NCBI GenBank assembly: GCA_902571955.1
Contig: CACGDZ010000007.1
Location: 1 to 64,000, forward strand
DNA: 64,000 bases
Reading direction: 5' to 3'
From: an uncultured Pelagibacteraceae bacterium
GTDB taxonomy: Bacteria > Pseudomonadota > Alphaproteobacteria > Pelagibacterales > Pelagibacteraceae
Shown in pieces: positions 38,593 to 48,951 of the stretch. The notes beneath the pieces are model-generated. The model saw only the letters and a program-made list of their open reading frames with translations, was not told the origin of the DNA and ran no database searches. Within the stretch, counting starts at the first letter, position 1. Each line of letters begins with the position of its first letter. The position numbers were made by a program, and so were the translations under genes.

Positions 38593-39213
38593 CTAAATTT
38601 TCTGAACTAAAGAAGCAGAATTATTTGTTGTTTTGTTTACATCTTTTGAAACTTCATGAAAAATAAGATCAGGTATTTTACGTTTCTTTAGAAAAGCTGG
38701 TCCGTTGAGTTCTAAATTTAAATAAAGATTAATATCAGTTTGGTTAAGAATAACAGGCTGACGATGATGAATTTCTTTAATATTATTTTTTGCATCTTCA
38801 GTAATTAGACAAAATTGATCTTCATTAAAAATACCTGCTAAATAAATAGTGTTAGTATCTTTACGAGTGAAATAATGTGGGGTTTTTTCTTTTTCCTCTC
38901 TTTTCCATTCATAAAAACCATCAGCGACTGCAACACATCTATTATTTTTAATTAATTTTTTAAATGTAACTTTTTCATCTATAGTCTCAAGTCTTGCATT
39001 AATTAAAGCTTTAAAATCTTTATCTTTGGCCCAACCCGGTACTAAACCCCATTGAAGATTTTCTAAAGTATTACCGTTTTTATATTTTTTTATTACAGGA
39101 AGTTTTTGATATGGGTGAGCATTATAGTTTTCTGTATCTTCAACCTGAATTGCAGATTTAACTAATTTACTAGTTTTAGTTACAGGGTGTTTTAATACAT
39201 ATCTGCCACACAT
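38593..39213 (-). CDS. SRAP (SOS response-associated peptidase, YedK/HMCES) protein
   Basis: MCGRYVL, catalytic Cys2; INARLET; DGFYEWK. Confidence 0.92.
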   Translation of the reverse strand: MCGRYVLKHPVTKTSKLVKSAIQVEDTENYNAHPYQKLPVIKKYKNGNTLENLQWGLVPGWAKDKDFKALINARLETIDEKVTFKKLIKNNRCVAVADGFYEWKREEKEKTPHYFTRKDTNTIYLAGIFNEDQFCLITEDAKNNIKEIHHRQPVILNQTDINLYLNLELNGPAFLKKRKIPDLIFHEVSKDVNKTTNNSASLVQKI

Positions 39214-39761
39214 TATATTGTTTGCTTTTTCATTAATTGTTCTATTTGCTTAATCATTATTTTTGGTGATCTCATAGCAGGATAAATTTCTTGTGCTCGT
39301 TTATAACTTCTAATCGCTTTTTCATAATTTTTAAGTTGAATATTTACTAAACCTTGCCCTGCTAAAGCTCCAAAGTGTCTTTGTTCTAAGGCTAATACTT
39401 GATCTATGTCATCTTGAGATTTTTGAAATTCTCCTAGCATATAAAGCACAGTTGCTCTTTTATTCCAAGCTTCAGCCCAATTTTGATCAAGATTAATAAC
39501 TTCAGTAAAAATATCTTTTGCTTTTATATAGTTTTGATTTCTAACAAATTGAGAACCCTCCTCTAATCTTGCAGTAAGTTTTTCATCTGTTGGATGTGTG
39601 CTCCATAGAGCCCAAATTTCTTGTTCTATTATAAAAGCTACTTTTGATTTATTTACTTTTAACTCATTAAATAATTGGTTCAGTCTAGTATCTCTTTCGT
39701 TTGCTGAAGAACTAACTTGTGAAAATAAATAAAATAAAATTACTAAGAATAACTTCTTCAT
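39213..39761 (-). CDS. TPR-repeat periplasmic protein
   Basis: Signal peptide; EAWNKRATVLYMLGEFQKSQDDIDQVLAL. Confidence 0.8.
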   Translation of the reverse strand: MKKLFLVILFYLFSQVSSSANERDTRLNQLFNELKVNKSKVAFIIEQEIWALWSTHPTDEKLTARLEEGSQFVRNQNYIKAKDIFTEVINLDQNWAEAWNKRATVLYMLGEFQKSQDDIDQVLALEQRHFGALAGQGLVNIQLKNYEKAIRSYKRAQEIYPAMRSPKIMIKQIEQLMKKQTI

Positions 39762-39801
39762 ATTGAGATATTATCAAATATTAGAATTAGAGTCTTTGGT
39801 C

Positions 39802-40257
39802 TTAAGTGTCTTTGTTGTTATTTTTACAACTATAAAAAGAAATATCTTTTTCTTTTTCCTCTTGTTTTATATTGGTTGTGATTTCATGAATAAGTTCGCC
39901 TGTTTTTCTAGTATAGACTGCAGACTCAGAATAATTCCTCTCTTTATCGAATGCTTGAATTAAGAATATATCCTTATTCGAAATTTTAACCTCTAAATCA
40001 ATTTTATTAAAAAATTCTGATAAATTTTTAACATTTAGAATGTCTGGTGTTTTAGACTCGATTATTAACTTATTAATATCTTTTCTTTTAATTTGATCTT
40101 TTGTGAAAGATTCAAAGTTATGGTCTGGATTTTTTAAAATTACTTTTTCAAATTTACAATTTAAGTTCAAATCAGAATTTAGTGTAATATTTGTATTTTG
40201 AGCTTGAGCAAAACTAAAGCAACATAATAAGGTAAATATTGATAGAAAGATTTTCAT
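39802..40257 (-). CDS. Secreted hypothetical protein
   Basis: Signal peptide MKIFLSIFTLLCCFSFAQAQ; no family recognised. Confidence 0.6.
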   Translation of the reverse strand: MKIFLSIFTLLCCFSFAQAQNTNITLNSDLNLNCKFEKVILKNPDHNFESFTKDQIKRKDINKLIIESKTPDILNVKNLSEFFNKIDLEVKISNKDIFLIQAFDKERNYSESAVYTRKTGELIHEITTNIKQEEKEKDISFYSCKNNNKDT

Positions 40258-40869
40258 TTAATTTATTATATTAATAATACTTTTTTTTATTGTTTCACTT
40301 ACTTTTATTGTTCCATCTTTGTTGGGGTGTATACCGTCCTGCTGATTCAAACTTGGATTAAGTGCCACACCTTCAAGAAGAAATGGGATTAATGCTAAAT
40401 TATATTTTTTTGATAACTTTGGATAAATAGCATCAAACTCTTTTTTATATTTTTTCCCATGAGTATCTGGTGCCATCATTCCAGCTAAAATAATTTTAAT
40501 TTTTTTATTCTGAGCAACTTTTATTATTTGTTCTAAATTTTTTTCTGTTTCCTCTGGTTGGATTCCTCTAAGCATATCATTAGCGCCTAATCCTAAAATA
40601 ATTAAATCAATACCTGGCTCTGATAAACTCCAATCAGCTCTATTTAATCCACCTGATGACGTGCTACCAGAGACACTTCCATTAATGACTTTAATATTTA
40701 ACCCAGCTTGCTTAAGATTGTTTTCTAAAACTATTGATAAATGATGTTCTTTAGGTAAACCATATCCAGCCATCAAACTATCACCAAATAAAACTACCTT
40801 TTCTATTGCACTTGCGTTTATGTGCACTAGAAAGATTATAAAAATTTTTGTAAATAAGCTTTTGTTCAT
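40258..40869 (-). CDS. tesA: TesA-like GDSL esterase/lysophospholipase (ORF extends to 40920; likely start 40869)
   Basis: VVLFGDSLMAGYGL; GANDMLRG; DGIHPNKDG; signal peptide MNKSLFTKIFIIFLVHINASA. Confidence 0.9.
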   Translation of the reverse strand: MNKSLFTKIFIIFLVHINASAIEKVVLFGDSLMAGYGLPKEHHLSIVLENNLKQAGLNIKVINGSVSGSTSSGGLNRADWSLSEPGIDLIILGLGANDMLRGIQPEETEKNLEQIIKVAQNKKIKIILAGMMAPDTHGKKYKKEFDAIYPKLSKKYNLALIPFLLEGVALNPSLNQQDGIHPNKDGTIKVSETIKKSIINIIN

Positions 40870-41533
40870 GAGTACTATTCTTAAATTAAAAAAAATAAAT
40901 CTCAAATACCAAACTGGCAAAGATAGTATAAGTGTTTTAAAGAATATTGATTTAAATATTCAGAAAAAAGAAACTGCTTCAGTAGTTGGAGAAAGCGGCT
41001 CAGGGAAAACAAGTTTAATAATGTTAATTGGAGGCTTAGAAAAACCAACTTCTGGTAAAATAATTTTTAATGATCGAGACATAACAGACCTTAGTGAAGA
41101 CGAAGTATCGGAGATAAGAAAGAAAAATATTGGAATAATATTTCAGTCTTTTTATTTAATTCCTAATTACACAGCAGTTGAAAATGTTGCTTTAACTCTT
41201 GAACTTAATAATTTTAAAAATCCAGAAAAAGAAGCAAAAATTTTATTAGATCGTTTTGGTTTGAAACATCGTTTTAATAATTTACCAAGTCAATTATCAG
41301 GTGGTGAACAACAAAGGGTTGCTATCGCTAGAGCAATTGCGATGAAACCAGAACTAATCTTAGCAGATGAACCAACAGGAAACTTAGATACTGAAAATTC
41401 TATCATGATTGCAAATATTTTATTTAAATATGTAAAAGAAGAAGGTTCGTCTTTAATCATGGTAACCCATGACCCCAAACTTGCTGAGAAAGCTAAAAGA
41501 AAAATAAAAATTAAAGATGGAAAAATTAAATAA
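40868..41533 (+). CDS. ABC transporter ATPase (LolD/YbbA-like; likely start 40868)
   Basis: GESGSGKTSL, LSGGEQQRVAIARA, LADEPTGNLD. Confidence 0.92.
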   Translation: MSTILKLKKINLKYQTGKDSISVLKNIDLNIQKKETASVVGESGSGKTSLIMLIGGLEKPTSGKIIFNDRDITDLSEDEVSEIRKKNIGIIFQSFYLIPNYTAVENVALTLELNNFKNPEKEAKILLDRFGLKHRFNNLPSQLSGGEQQRVAIARAIAMKPELILADEPTGNLDTENSIMIANILFKYVKEEGSSLIMVTHDPKLAEKAKRKIKIKDGKIK

Positions 41534-44051
41534 TCCTTCAGAATTTAGTTTGATATTTAAATACGCTTTAAAGGACTTAAGCAGAAATTATCATAAAATT
41601 TCTAGTATTATTGTTACACTCTTTATAAGTTTATTTATCTTAAGTGCTATTTTCACAATTGAAGATAGTCTTAAAAAAGAACTAAATGATAATGCAAAAG
41701 CTCTTTTGGGTGGAGATTTAGAGATTGATTACAATCGTAATGAAGGAAATTTAGACCTAGTTAACAAAGTAAAAGAATTTGCAACTGTTTCTCAAATGAT
41801 TGAGTTCAGCACCATGCTTTCAACTACCGGCAGAGAAAAAAATAAATCATTATTTACTAGAATTAAAACTGTAGATGAAAAATATCCTTTATATGGAAAT
41901 GTTGTGTATGAGCCAATTGGTGCTTACGAAAGAATGCAAAAAGAACCTAACACTATCCTGATCAATGAAAGTTTATCAAAAACCCTAAATATTAAAATTA
42001 ATGAACTAGTAAAAGTTCAAGATCAAAATTTTACAGTAATTGGAATTATTAAATCAGTGCCAGATGTAAGTGGATTTGTTGCATTTGGTGATTGGGCTTT
42101 AGCAGGAAAACAAACTTTAGAAATTTTAAAACTAAACGGAATTGGAAGCTTTTTAAATTATGAATATAAAATTAAGTTTAATGATAATGATAAACCAGAA
42201 GAAATTGAACAACAAATTGAAGAAATCTTTAAAGACGACCAAAAAGTCAAACTTAGATATCCCGAAAATTCTGCAAGTGGAATAAAAAGAATTATTAATA
42301 ATTTTTCTCAATTTTTATCTTTAGTATCTATCAGTGCAATGTTGATAGCTGGAATTGGAATAGCAAATACATTGCTTTCTTTTATTAATCAAAACAACAT
42401 GTCTATAGCTGTACGAAAAGCAGTTGGCTTTTATTCAAGGAATATTAAAACATTATATTACCTGCAGTTATTTATACTTTTATTTATTATCACTGTTGTT
42501 GCTTATGGATCGAGTTTCTTAATTGTGCCGATAGTGGATAAATATTTGTCTGATGGATTGGGATTAAATATTTATCCAGTATTTTCAATTCTTAATTTTT
42601 TTAAAATATTTTTAGTAGGATTATTGGTACTTGTAATTTTTTGTATCCCAACAATCAGTTCTATTGACCAAGTAAAAGCGTCCAATTTATTTAGAAACGT
42701 ATTCCAAAACCTTCAGTTTTACTATTCTAAAAGATCAGTAGTACTAAGCTTTATTTTATTATCTATTTTAATTTTATTATTCACAGTTGGATCTGAACAG
42801 CCTTCTTATAGTTTGGGTTACTTTGCTGCTTTTTTAATGTGTTTAATTGTATTTTTCTTACTTTCAAAATTAATAATTTATTTTTTAAAAAAATTCAAAT
42901 CTAGTCCAATAATCTCTTTAAAAGTTTCAATTAAAAATATTACCCAAACAAAAAGTATAACTCCTATTACAGTTATGTCACTTGGCTTGGGGGTTACTTT
43001 GTTACTTACCCTGGCCTTAGTAGGAACAAATTTTCAAAGAGAAATTGCTAAATCTATTCCTGATATTGCACCTGATTATTTCTTCGTTGGTATTCAAAAA
43101 GGAGAAAGAGAGAAATTTGAAAAAGGTGTATTAAATATGGATCCAAACGCATCTATTGAAATCGTGCCAATGGTATCGTCTGGTATTGTAAAAATTAACG
43201 GTGTCGATCCTAACACATACATTAAACCAGATAATGATAGTTACTGGGTAATTGGAAGTGAACGAAGATCTTCCTGGGTAGAAAATGTACCTGAAGATAA
43301 CGCAATTTTAGAGGGTAAATGGTGGGATTTATCAAACCCAGATCAACTTCAAATATCTCTAGATGCAAAAGTTGCTAATGATTTTAATATCCAGTTAGGA
43401 GATATTTTTACATTAAATGTTTATGGACGAGAAATTGAAGGTGAAGTAATTAATTTTAGAGAAGTAGACTATCGAGATCTAAGTATCAACTTTGCAATGT
43501 TGTTTAATCCTCATTATGCAAAAAAAATGCCTCACGAATATTTGGCTACTGCAAAATTTAATTCAGATAAATTTGATGAAACAAAAATGGTTGAAATTAT
43601 GCCAAGTTTATCAATGATTAAAATTGCAGATTACTTATCTAAAGTTACAGCTGTTTTGAATAAGGTATTTTTTGCGGTTACTTTAATTTCAGCTGTAACT
43701 ATTGTTATTGGTTTAATCGTGATTTCAAGTGCAATTATGGTTCAGGGAAAAGTAAAAGAATATCAAAATTTAGTCTTTAAAATCTTAGGTTTTTCAAAAA
43801 AACAGATCGTTTTTTCATCGTTAATTGAATTCGTTATTATTTTTAATTCTGTAATTTTGATTGCAGTATTATTTGCAGTGATTGGTTCAAAATTTATTAT
43901 GGAAAATATTTTTGAGCTAGTTTGGATGTTTGATTTCAAAGTTTTAATTTATTTAGGATTTTCAATTGGTTTCGTTACTTTAATTTTAATATTGTTAACA
44001 AACTTAAAATACCTAAATCCTAAAGTTTATCCTCTGATAAGAAATCAATAA
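41517..44051 (+). CDS. FtsX-like permease (YbbP-like)
   Basis: 844 aa, two FtsX-like permease blocks, follows YbbA-like ATPase. Confidence 0.9.
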   Translation: MEKLNNPSEFSLIFKYALKDLSRNYHKISSIIVTLFISLFILSAIFTIEDSLKKELNDNAKALLGGDLEIDYNRNEGNLDLVNKVKEFATVSQMIEFSTMLSTTGREKNKSLFTRIKTVDEKYPLYGNVVYEPIGAYERMQKEPNTILINESLSKTLNIKINELVKVQDQNFTVIGIIKSVPDVSGFVAFGDWALAGKQTLEILKLNGIGSFLNYEYKIKFNDNDKPEEIEQQIEEIFKDDQKVKLRYPENSASGIKRIINNFSQFLSLVSISAMLIAGIGIANTLLSFINQNNMSIAVRKAVGFYSRNIKTLYYLQLFILLFIITVVAYGSSFLIVPIVDKYLSDGLGLNIYPVFSILNFFKIFLVGLLVLVIFCIPTISSIDQVKASNLFRNVFQNLQFYYSKRSVVLSFILLSILILLFTVGSEQPSYSLGYFAAFLMCLIVFFLLSKLIIYFLKKFKSSPIISLKVSIKNITQTKSITPITVMSLGLGVTLLLTLALVGTNFQREIAKSIPDIAPDYFFVGIQKGEREKFEKGVLNMDPNASIEIVPMVSSGIVKINGVDPNTYIKPDNDSYWVIGSERRSSWVENVPEDNAILEGKWWDLSNPDQLQISLDAKVANDFNIQLGDIFTLNVYGREIEGEVINFREVDYRDLSINFAMLFNPHYAKKMPHEYLATAKFNSDKFDETKMVEIMPSLSMIKIADYLSKVTAVLNKVFFAVTLISAVTIVIGLIVISSAIMVQGKVKEYQNLVFKILGFSKKQIVFSSLIEFVIIFNSVILIAVLFAVIGSKFIMENIFELVWMFDFKVLIYLGFSIGFVTLILILLTNLKYLNPKVYPLIRNQ

Positions 44052-44468
44052 TTAGAATTTAGTAATTTTACTATCTAAAGAAATAAGATTTAATTCTACT
44101 TTTAATTTTGGAAATCTTTTTTTTATTTTTTTTTTAATTTTAGAAAACGAATCTTTATGTATTTTTTTTTCATTAGCTAAGTTGAATTCTTTTTTTCCAT
44201 TAGCTATTTTTGCTGCACCACAATCTTTATGATTAATAACAATTAATTTTTCTATTTTATGTAATTGAATAGAGGTTCCTAAATTATCATAAAAGGTTTT
44301 ATGCCATTGCTTAAATTTTTTATGTGTAACTCCAACAGCTGCACCTGCAATTGTAAATGCACTGTATTTTCCAATTAATTTTTTTTTCTGTAAATGATTG
44401 TGGACTATATGTTGAAATCTAGGATCTATACAAGATAATACCATTGCTTTAAATTTTGATTTTTTCAA
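44052..44468 (-). CDS. Carbonic anhydrase-like protein
   Basis: SCIDPRF and NHKDCGA resemble beta-CA metal-site motifs; short (138 aa). Confidence 0.55.
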   Translation of the reverse strand: MKKSKFKAMVLSCIDPRFQHIVHNHLQKKKLIGKYSAFTIAGAAVGVTHKKFKQWHKTFYDNLGTSIQLHKIEKLIVINHKDCGAAKIANGKKEFNLANEKKIHKDSFSKIKKKIKKRFPKLKVELNLISLDSKITKF

Positions 44469-45034
44469 TTTAATTCCACTTTAAACATAGCCTCATTTCT
44501 TCTATTCATTGGTAGAGTAAATGGACTGTCATATGTTGCTCTAATAGGTGGGCTTATAATTGATATACTATTTTTTTGTAATTCTTTTTCTAAAATTTCT
44601 TTATGTTTAAGAAAATTTCCGTCTGATGCTCGACCAGAATACCTCAGCACGGCATAGTATCCTCCTTCAATATTGACTATTTTAACATCTTTCCTGCTTG
44701 GATTTGGTACATTTTCAGTGTTAAATTTAGAGGGTAAATAGAATTGCATACTCATATTTCCATTTTTCTCTACTTGAGTAACTGGAGTTGTCATTTTAAT
44801 TTTCTCCTGAGTATCATTTCTGCCTGAAATATAATTAAATAATTTTCTAAAATTACTATCTATTCCAAATGTCATTGTTTCTACCGCTAGACGATCGGAA
44901 TATTTCCTAATCTCATATACCTCATTTTTTGAGACAACTTCATAATTTGCTTCTTCGTAAGCCATAACCGTAGAATATGGTAAAATAAATAAAGTACAAA
45001 ATACTATTAAATAAAGTTTAATTATTCTCATCAT
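44465..45034 (-). CDS. SOUL heme-binding family protein
   Basis: YEVRKYSDRLAVET-like EIRKYSDRLAVETMTFG; KIKMTTPVTQVE. Confidence 0.88.
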   Translation of the reverse strand: MMRIIKLYLIVFCTLFILPYSTVMAYEEANYEVVSKNEVYEIRKYSDRLAVETMTFGIDSNFRKLFNYISGRNDTQEKIKMTTPVTQVEKNGNMSMQFYLPSKFNTENVPNPSRKDVKIVNIEGGYYAVLRYSGRASDGNFLKHKEILEKELQKNSISIISPPIRATYDSPFTLPMNRRNEAMFKVELN

Positions 45035-45588
45035 TACATAACTTTGTATTCAAAATTTTGTGTAGTTTCATTAATTTGAATTAATTTTGCACCATTTCTT
45101 TCATGAAACTTAGTTGCCATTTCTGTTAGTGGTGAAAGGGTTACTAATCTATTTAAGTGATTGGATTTTTTTATATTTTTAAACACTTCTTTTACAATTA
45201 ATTTTCCCCCTCCTTTTTTTTTGGACCAGACAGTATAAGCAACAGCTATTTGACCACCTGATTGATCTCTCATAGCAGTTTGTAGAAATGCGTCAGTACT
45301 TAATTTTTCTAACTCTTCAACACTTTTTGGAATTTCATTTGTATAAGCAAAACACATTACAGCATGAATTTCTCCTTGATATTCAACACCAAAAATTTTT
45401 CTTCCATATCCTGTTCTGAACTTATTATTCAATTCTGGTCTAACTGGATCCTCTTCGGGATTACATTCTTTAAGCTCAACAAGTTTTGCGCCTTTAACCC
45501 ACCCAAAAAAATTATCAATATTTTTAGTTAAAACTTGTCTATTTTTTCTTAATCTTGCTTTAATTCTCGGATTAAATTTTTTTTTCAT
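45034..45588 (-). CDS. Hypothetical protein, GNAT-like C-terminus
   Basis: VTLSPLTEMATKFHERNGAKLIQ; not a confident family match. Confidence 0.45.
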   Translation of the reverse strand: MKKKFNPRIKARLRKNRQVLTKNIDNFFGWVKGAKLVELKECNPEEDPVRPELNNKFRTGYGRKIFGVEYQGEIHAVMCFAYTNEIPKSVEELEKLSTDAFLQTAMRDQSGGQIAVAYTVWSKKKGGGKLIVKEVFKNIKKSNHLNRLVTLSPLTEMATKFHERNGAKLIQINETTQNFEYKVM

Positions 45589-45639
45589 TTTAATAATAAT
45601 TATTTAACATTTATCTTCAAGTTTTGATCTGTTATTAAA

Positions 45640-46386
45640 TCATACCAGATAATCATACAAAAGCTTCGCACTAGTAACAAAAATTAAAGCATATAAAATA
45701 TTATAAAATAATTTTTCTTCAATAATTTTAAGTAATTGATATCCAATTAATATTCCCAATAATGCAACTGGAAACAGTGTTGCTGACTGTTTAAAAGACT
45801 CAAAGTTTGTCATAGATAAACTAATATACAATGGAAGTTTAATTAAATTTACGAAAGTAAAAAAAAATATTCTTGTACCTACATAAATTTCTTTTTTCAT
45901 TCTCAGCGGAAGTAAATAAAGGCTAGTTGGAGTTCCTCCTGCATGTACACAGAAACTTGTAAATCCTGCCACGACGGAACAAGTACCACCTTTAAAAAAG
46001 TTTTTTTCTGATTTTATTTCCTTATTTTTTTTAAAAAAAAAGTAGTGACCTGCAAACAAAAAGCCCATAACTCCAATAATGAATTTTAATAATTCCTCTG
46101 AAAAATATGAAAAAGTAAATGATCCAATAAGTATACCAATAGCTGCAAATGGAACCATTAATTTTAAAGTTCCTAAGTCAAATTCTTTTCTATATTTATA
46201 AACAGCGATAAAATCTGAAAATATTAATATTGGTAAAATAATTCCTAAAGCTTGGTTTAATGGCATCACTATGGTCATTAGTGGCACAGAAATTAAAGTC
46301 ATTGAGCCACCAAGACCTGATTTTGCAATTCCGTATAAAATAATAGCAGGAACAACAGTTAAGAAAAATAAGAAGTTTATTTCCAT
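45640..46386 (-). CDS. TauE/SafE family permease
   Basis: KSGLGGSMTLISVPLMTIVMPLNQALGIILP; second family member in window. Confidence 0.85.
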   Translation of the reverse strand: MEINFLFFLTVVPAIILYGIAKSGLGGSMTLISVPLMTIVMPLNQALGIILPILIFSDFIAVYKYRKEFDLGTLKLMVPFAAIGILIGSFTFSYFSEELLKFIIGVMGFLFAGHYFFFKKNKEIKSEKNFFKGGTCSVVAGFTSFCVHAGGTPTSLYLLPLRMKKEIYVGTRIFFFTFVNLIKLPLYISLSMTNFESFKQSATLFPVALLGILIGYQLLKIIEEKLFYNILYALIFVTSAKLLYDYLV

Positions 46387-46646
46387 CTTTTTAACGATTT
46401 TAATAATTTTGATCCTAAAGGACTAATTGGTTCTTGAAGTATTATTTCTTTTCTAGTTTTTTCTTTTACTAAAGATAATAATTTCGTTGCTAAACCTTGT
46501 TTTCTAAAAATTGGATTAACAAAAATGTACTCTACCTCTCCTTTCTCATTAAATCTAACAAATCCTAATGTTGTATTTTCATTTTTAAAGGTAAAAACTC
46601 CATCCGTTTCCTTTATTTCAAAATTTGAAACATCAAGAATGTTCAT
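46377..46646 (-). CDS. GNAT-like acetyltransferase
   Basis: VEYIFVNPIFRKQGLATKLLSLV. Confidence 0.8.
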   Translation of the reverse strand: MNILDVSNFEIKETDGVFTFKNENTTLGFVRFNEKGEVEYIFVNPIFRKQGLATKLLSLVKEKTRKEIILQEPISPLGSKLLKSLKRWK

Positions 46647-46651
46647 AAATC

Positions 46652-46816
46652 CTAGTAATTAAGGAGTAAAAGAATTACCGCTATTGCGGCAATTACCGAG
46701 ATAACAACAATATAATTAAGCTTAACATTGAATTTATTTTCTACAAATTCGGTAATTTTCTCCCAGAACAAAACAATTAAAAAAATAATAATAGCTGGAA
46801 TAATATATTTAATCAT
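46652..46816 (-). CDS. Small 54-aa two-TM protein
   Basis: MIKYIIPAIIIFLIVLFWEKITEFVENKFNVKLNYIVVISVIAAIAVILLLLNY; 5 bp and 3 bp gaps to flanking genes; not in ORF track. Confidence 0.6.
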   Translation of the reverse strand: MIKYIIPAIIIFLIVLFWEKITEFVENKFNVKLNYIVVISVIAAIAVILLLLNY

Positions 46817-46819
46817 TAT

Positions 46820-47587
46820 TTATGCTTTTATATTATAACCTTTTTTAAGAAGACTTGTTACTACCACTATACAAATAATCAAAAAACTTAACATTAAACC
46901 AACACTTATCCATATATTAAAATCCGATACTCCATAAAATGAAAATCTTAATCCATTAATCAGATATACTACTGGATTAAAATATGTAACTATTTGCCAA
47001 AATTCAGGAAGCATATCCAAAGAATATAAGCTTCCACCTAAAAAAACCATTGGTGTTATAACAAGAGTAGGTATAATTGACATTTGTTCGAAATTAGAAC
47101 TCATCAATCCAATTAAAAAACCGAATAATGCAAAAGTAAATGAAACTAAAACTAAAAGAAAAATCATTAAAATTGGAAATTTTACTTCAACTTCAACAAA
47201 AAAAGTTGAAGTAATAAATATCATACAACCTACAATTAAAGTTTTAGTTGCTCCTGCACCAACAAATGCAAGGACTATTTCTAGAGTTGAAATTGGTGCA
47301 GCTAAAATTTCATAAATTGTTCCATTAAATTTAGGGAAAAAAATACCAAAAGATGTGTTACTTATTGATTGGGTTAATAATGTAAGCATCAACAAACCAG
47401 GTACGATGTATGATCCATAACTAATGCCATCAATATTTTCAACATATCCTCCAATTACTGAGCCAAAAACTATAAAATATAAAGAGGTAGATAAAACTGG
47501 CGATAATAAAGATTGCATCAATGTTCTTCTAAATCTATCCATCTCATGAAGATAAATTGCTTTGAAAGCGTAATAATTAAATTTCAT
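46820..47587 (-). CDS. ABC-2 type permease
   Basis: 6-TM ABC2 membrane protein, adjacent ATPase. Confidence 0.9.
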   Translation of the reverse strand: MKFNYYAFKAIYLHEMDRFRRTLMQSLLSPVLSTSLYFIVFGSVIGGYVENIDGISYGSYIVPGLLMLTLLTQSISNTSFGIFFPKFNGTIYEILAAPISTLEIVLAFVGAGATKTLIVGCMIFITSTFFVEVEVKFPILMIFLLVLVSFTFALFGFLIGLMSSNFEQMSIIPTLVITPMVFLGGSLYSLDMLPEFWQIVTYFNPVVYLINGLRFSFYGVSDFNIWISVGLMLSFLIICIVVVTSLLKKGYNIKA

Positions 47588-48512
47588 TATTTTCCTTTAC
47601 TAAACTCACAAAAATCTTTTCTAGTGTACTCTGTTCTGTTTTTAGATCCTTCAATTTAAATCCTGAATCTTTTAAATCTTGAAGCAAATTTGTAATACCT
47701 GTTTGTTTTGCTTGAACGTTATAAGTATAATCAATTGACATTTTATCTTTTCCAATCTCAAGATTATATTTTACTAAACTACTTGGTATTTCTTTGACCT
47801 CTTCCTGTAAGTCTACTGTAAGTTTCTTATGACCCATTTTCTTTAATAATTCTTTTGTTTCATCAACAACTATTATTTCTCCTTGATTAATTACTCCAAC
47901 TCTATCCGCAATTGCCTCAGCCTCTTCTATGTAGTGTGTGGTTAAAATTATTGTAACACCAGTTTTTCTTAAACTCTCAACAACTTTCCACATGTCTTGT
48001 CTTAACTCAACATCTACACCAGCAGTTGGTTCATCTAAAAACAAAATAGTTGGTTCATGAGATAATGCTTTTGCAATCAAAACCCTTCTTTTCATTCCTC
48101 CAGACAATTGTCTAAGTCTTAAATCTTTTTTATCCCATAAACTTAAATCTTTTAAAACTTTCTCAATATGTTTTGCGTCAGGTTTCTTTCCGTACAAACC
48201 TCTAGAATAGGAAACGTTATTAAATACGGTCTCAAATTGTTCCAGAGTAAGCTCTTGTGGAACTAAACCAATTTTTGACCTTGTTTCTCTATAATCATCA
48301 ATTATATCAAATTCGTCTACTGTAACCTTTCCAGAAGATGGACTTACTATCCCACAGATAATGCTTATTAGAGTTGTTTTTCCTGCGCCATTTGGTCCAA
48401 GCATTGCAAAAATTTCGCCCTTTTTAATATTAAGATTTATGTTTTTTAATGCTTCAAAACCATTGTCGTATACTTTTGAAAGGTTATTTATGGTAATTTG
48501 ATCGCTAGACAT
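47577..48512 (-). CDS. ABC transporter ATPase (YadG/CcmA-like)
   Basis: [34 protein letters not shown]. Confidence 0.93.
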   Translation of the reverse strand: MSSDQITINNLSKVYDNGFEALKNINLNIKKGEIFAMLGPNGAGKTTLISIICGIVSPSSGKVTVDEFDIIDDYRETRSKIGLVPQELTLEQFETVFNNVSYSRGLYGKKPDAKHIEKVLKDLSLWDKKDLRLRQLSGGMKRRVLIAKALSHEPTILFLDEPTAGVDVELRQDMWKVVESLRKTGVTIILTTHYIEEAEAIADRVGVINQGEIIVVDETKELLKKMGHKKLTVDLQEEVKEIPSSLVKYNLEIGKDKMSIDYTYNVQAKQTGITNLLQDLKDSGFKLKDLKTEQSTLEKIFVSLVKENNEI

Positions 48513-48570
48513 TTGATTACCATATATAGAGACAATTTATTATATTACAATAAATTAAAATTTACGCTAA

Positions 48571-48951
48571 ATGAATTTATCTATGAAAAAAATTTTAATA
48601 TTTATTTATTTTGTATTGTCATTGACTTCCAACGCAACTGGTAAAGAGACTACTTATGATAAACAATTATTTGATAAAGCTCTATCAGAAGGAAAAGTTG
48701 TTGTGATAAGTTCTTGGATTAAATATTGCTCATCATGTGCAGGTCAAATGGAAGTCTTAAAAAAAGCAAAAAAAGATTTTAAAAATTTGGAATATTTTGC
48801 TTTTGATGTAACTAATAAAGATATTGCTCAATTTTTTAACGTCCAATATCAAACAACACTTTTAATTTTTAAAGACAATAAAGAAGTTTACAGAAGTATT
48901 GGTGAGACCACAAAAGAACTTATTTATGAAGCTTTAAACTCTTCTATCTAA
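48571..48951 (+). CDS. Thioredoxin-like secreted protein
   Basis: Signal peptide; SSWIKYCSSCAGQMEVL. Confidence 0.75.
   Translation: MNLSMKKILIFIYFVLSLTSNATGKETTYDKQLFDKALSEGKVVVISSWIKYCSSCAGQMEVLKKAKKDFKNLEYFAFDVTNKDIAQFFNVQYQTTLLIFKDNKEVYRSIGETTKELIYEALNSSI

Noticed and set aside
39763-39963. Plus-strand 66-aa ORF
   Set aside because: Overlaps the secreted hypothetical protein on the minus strand; no supporting features
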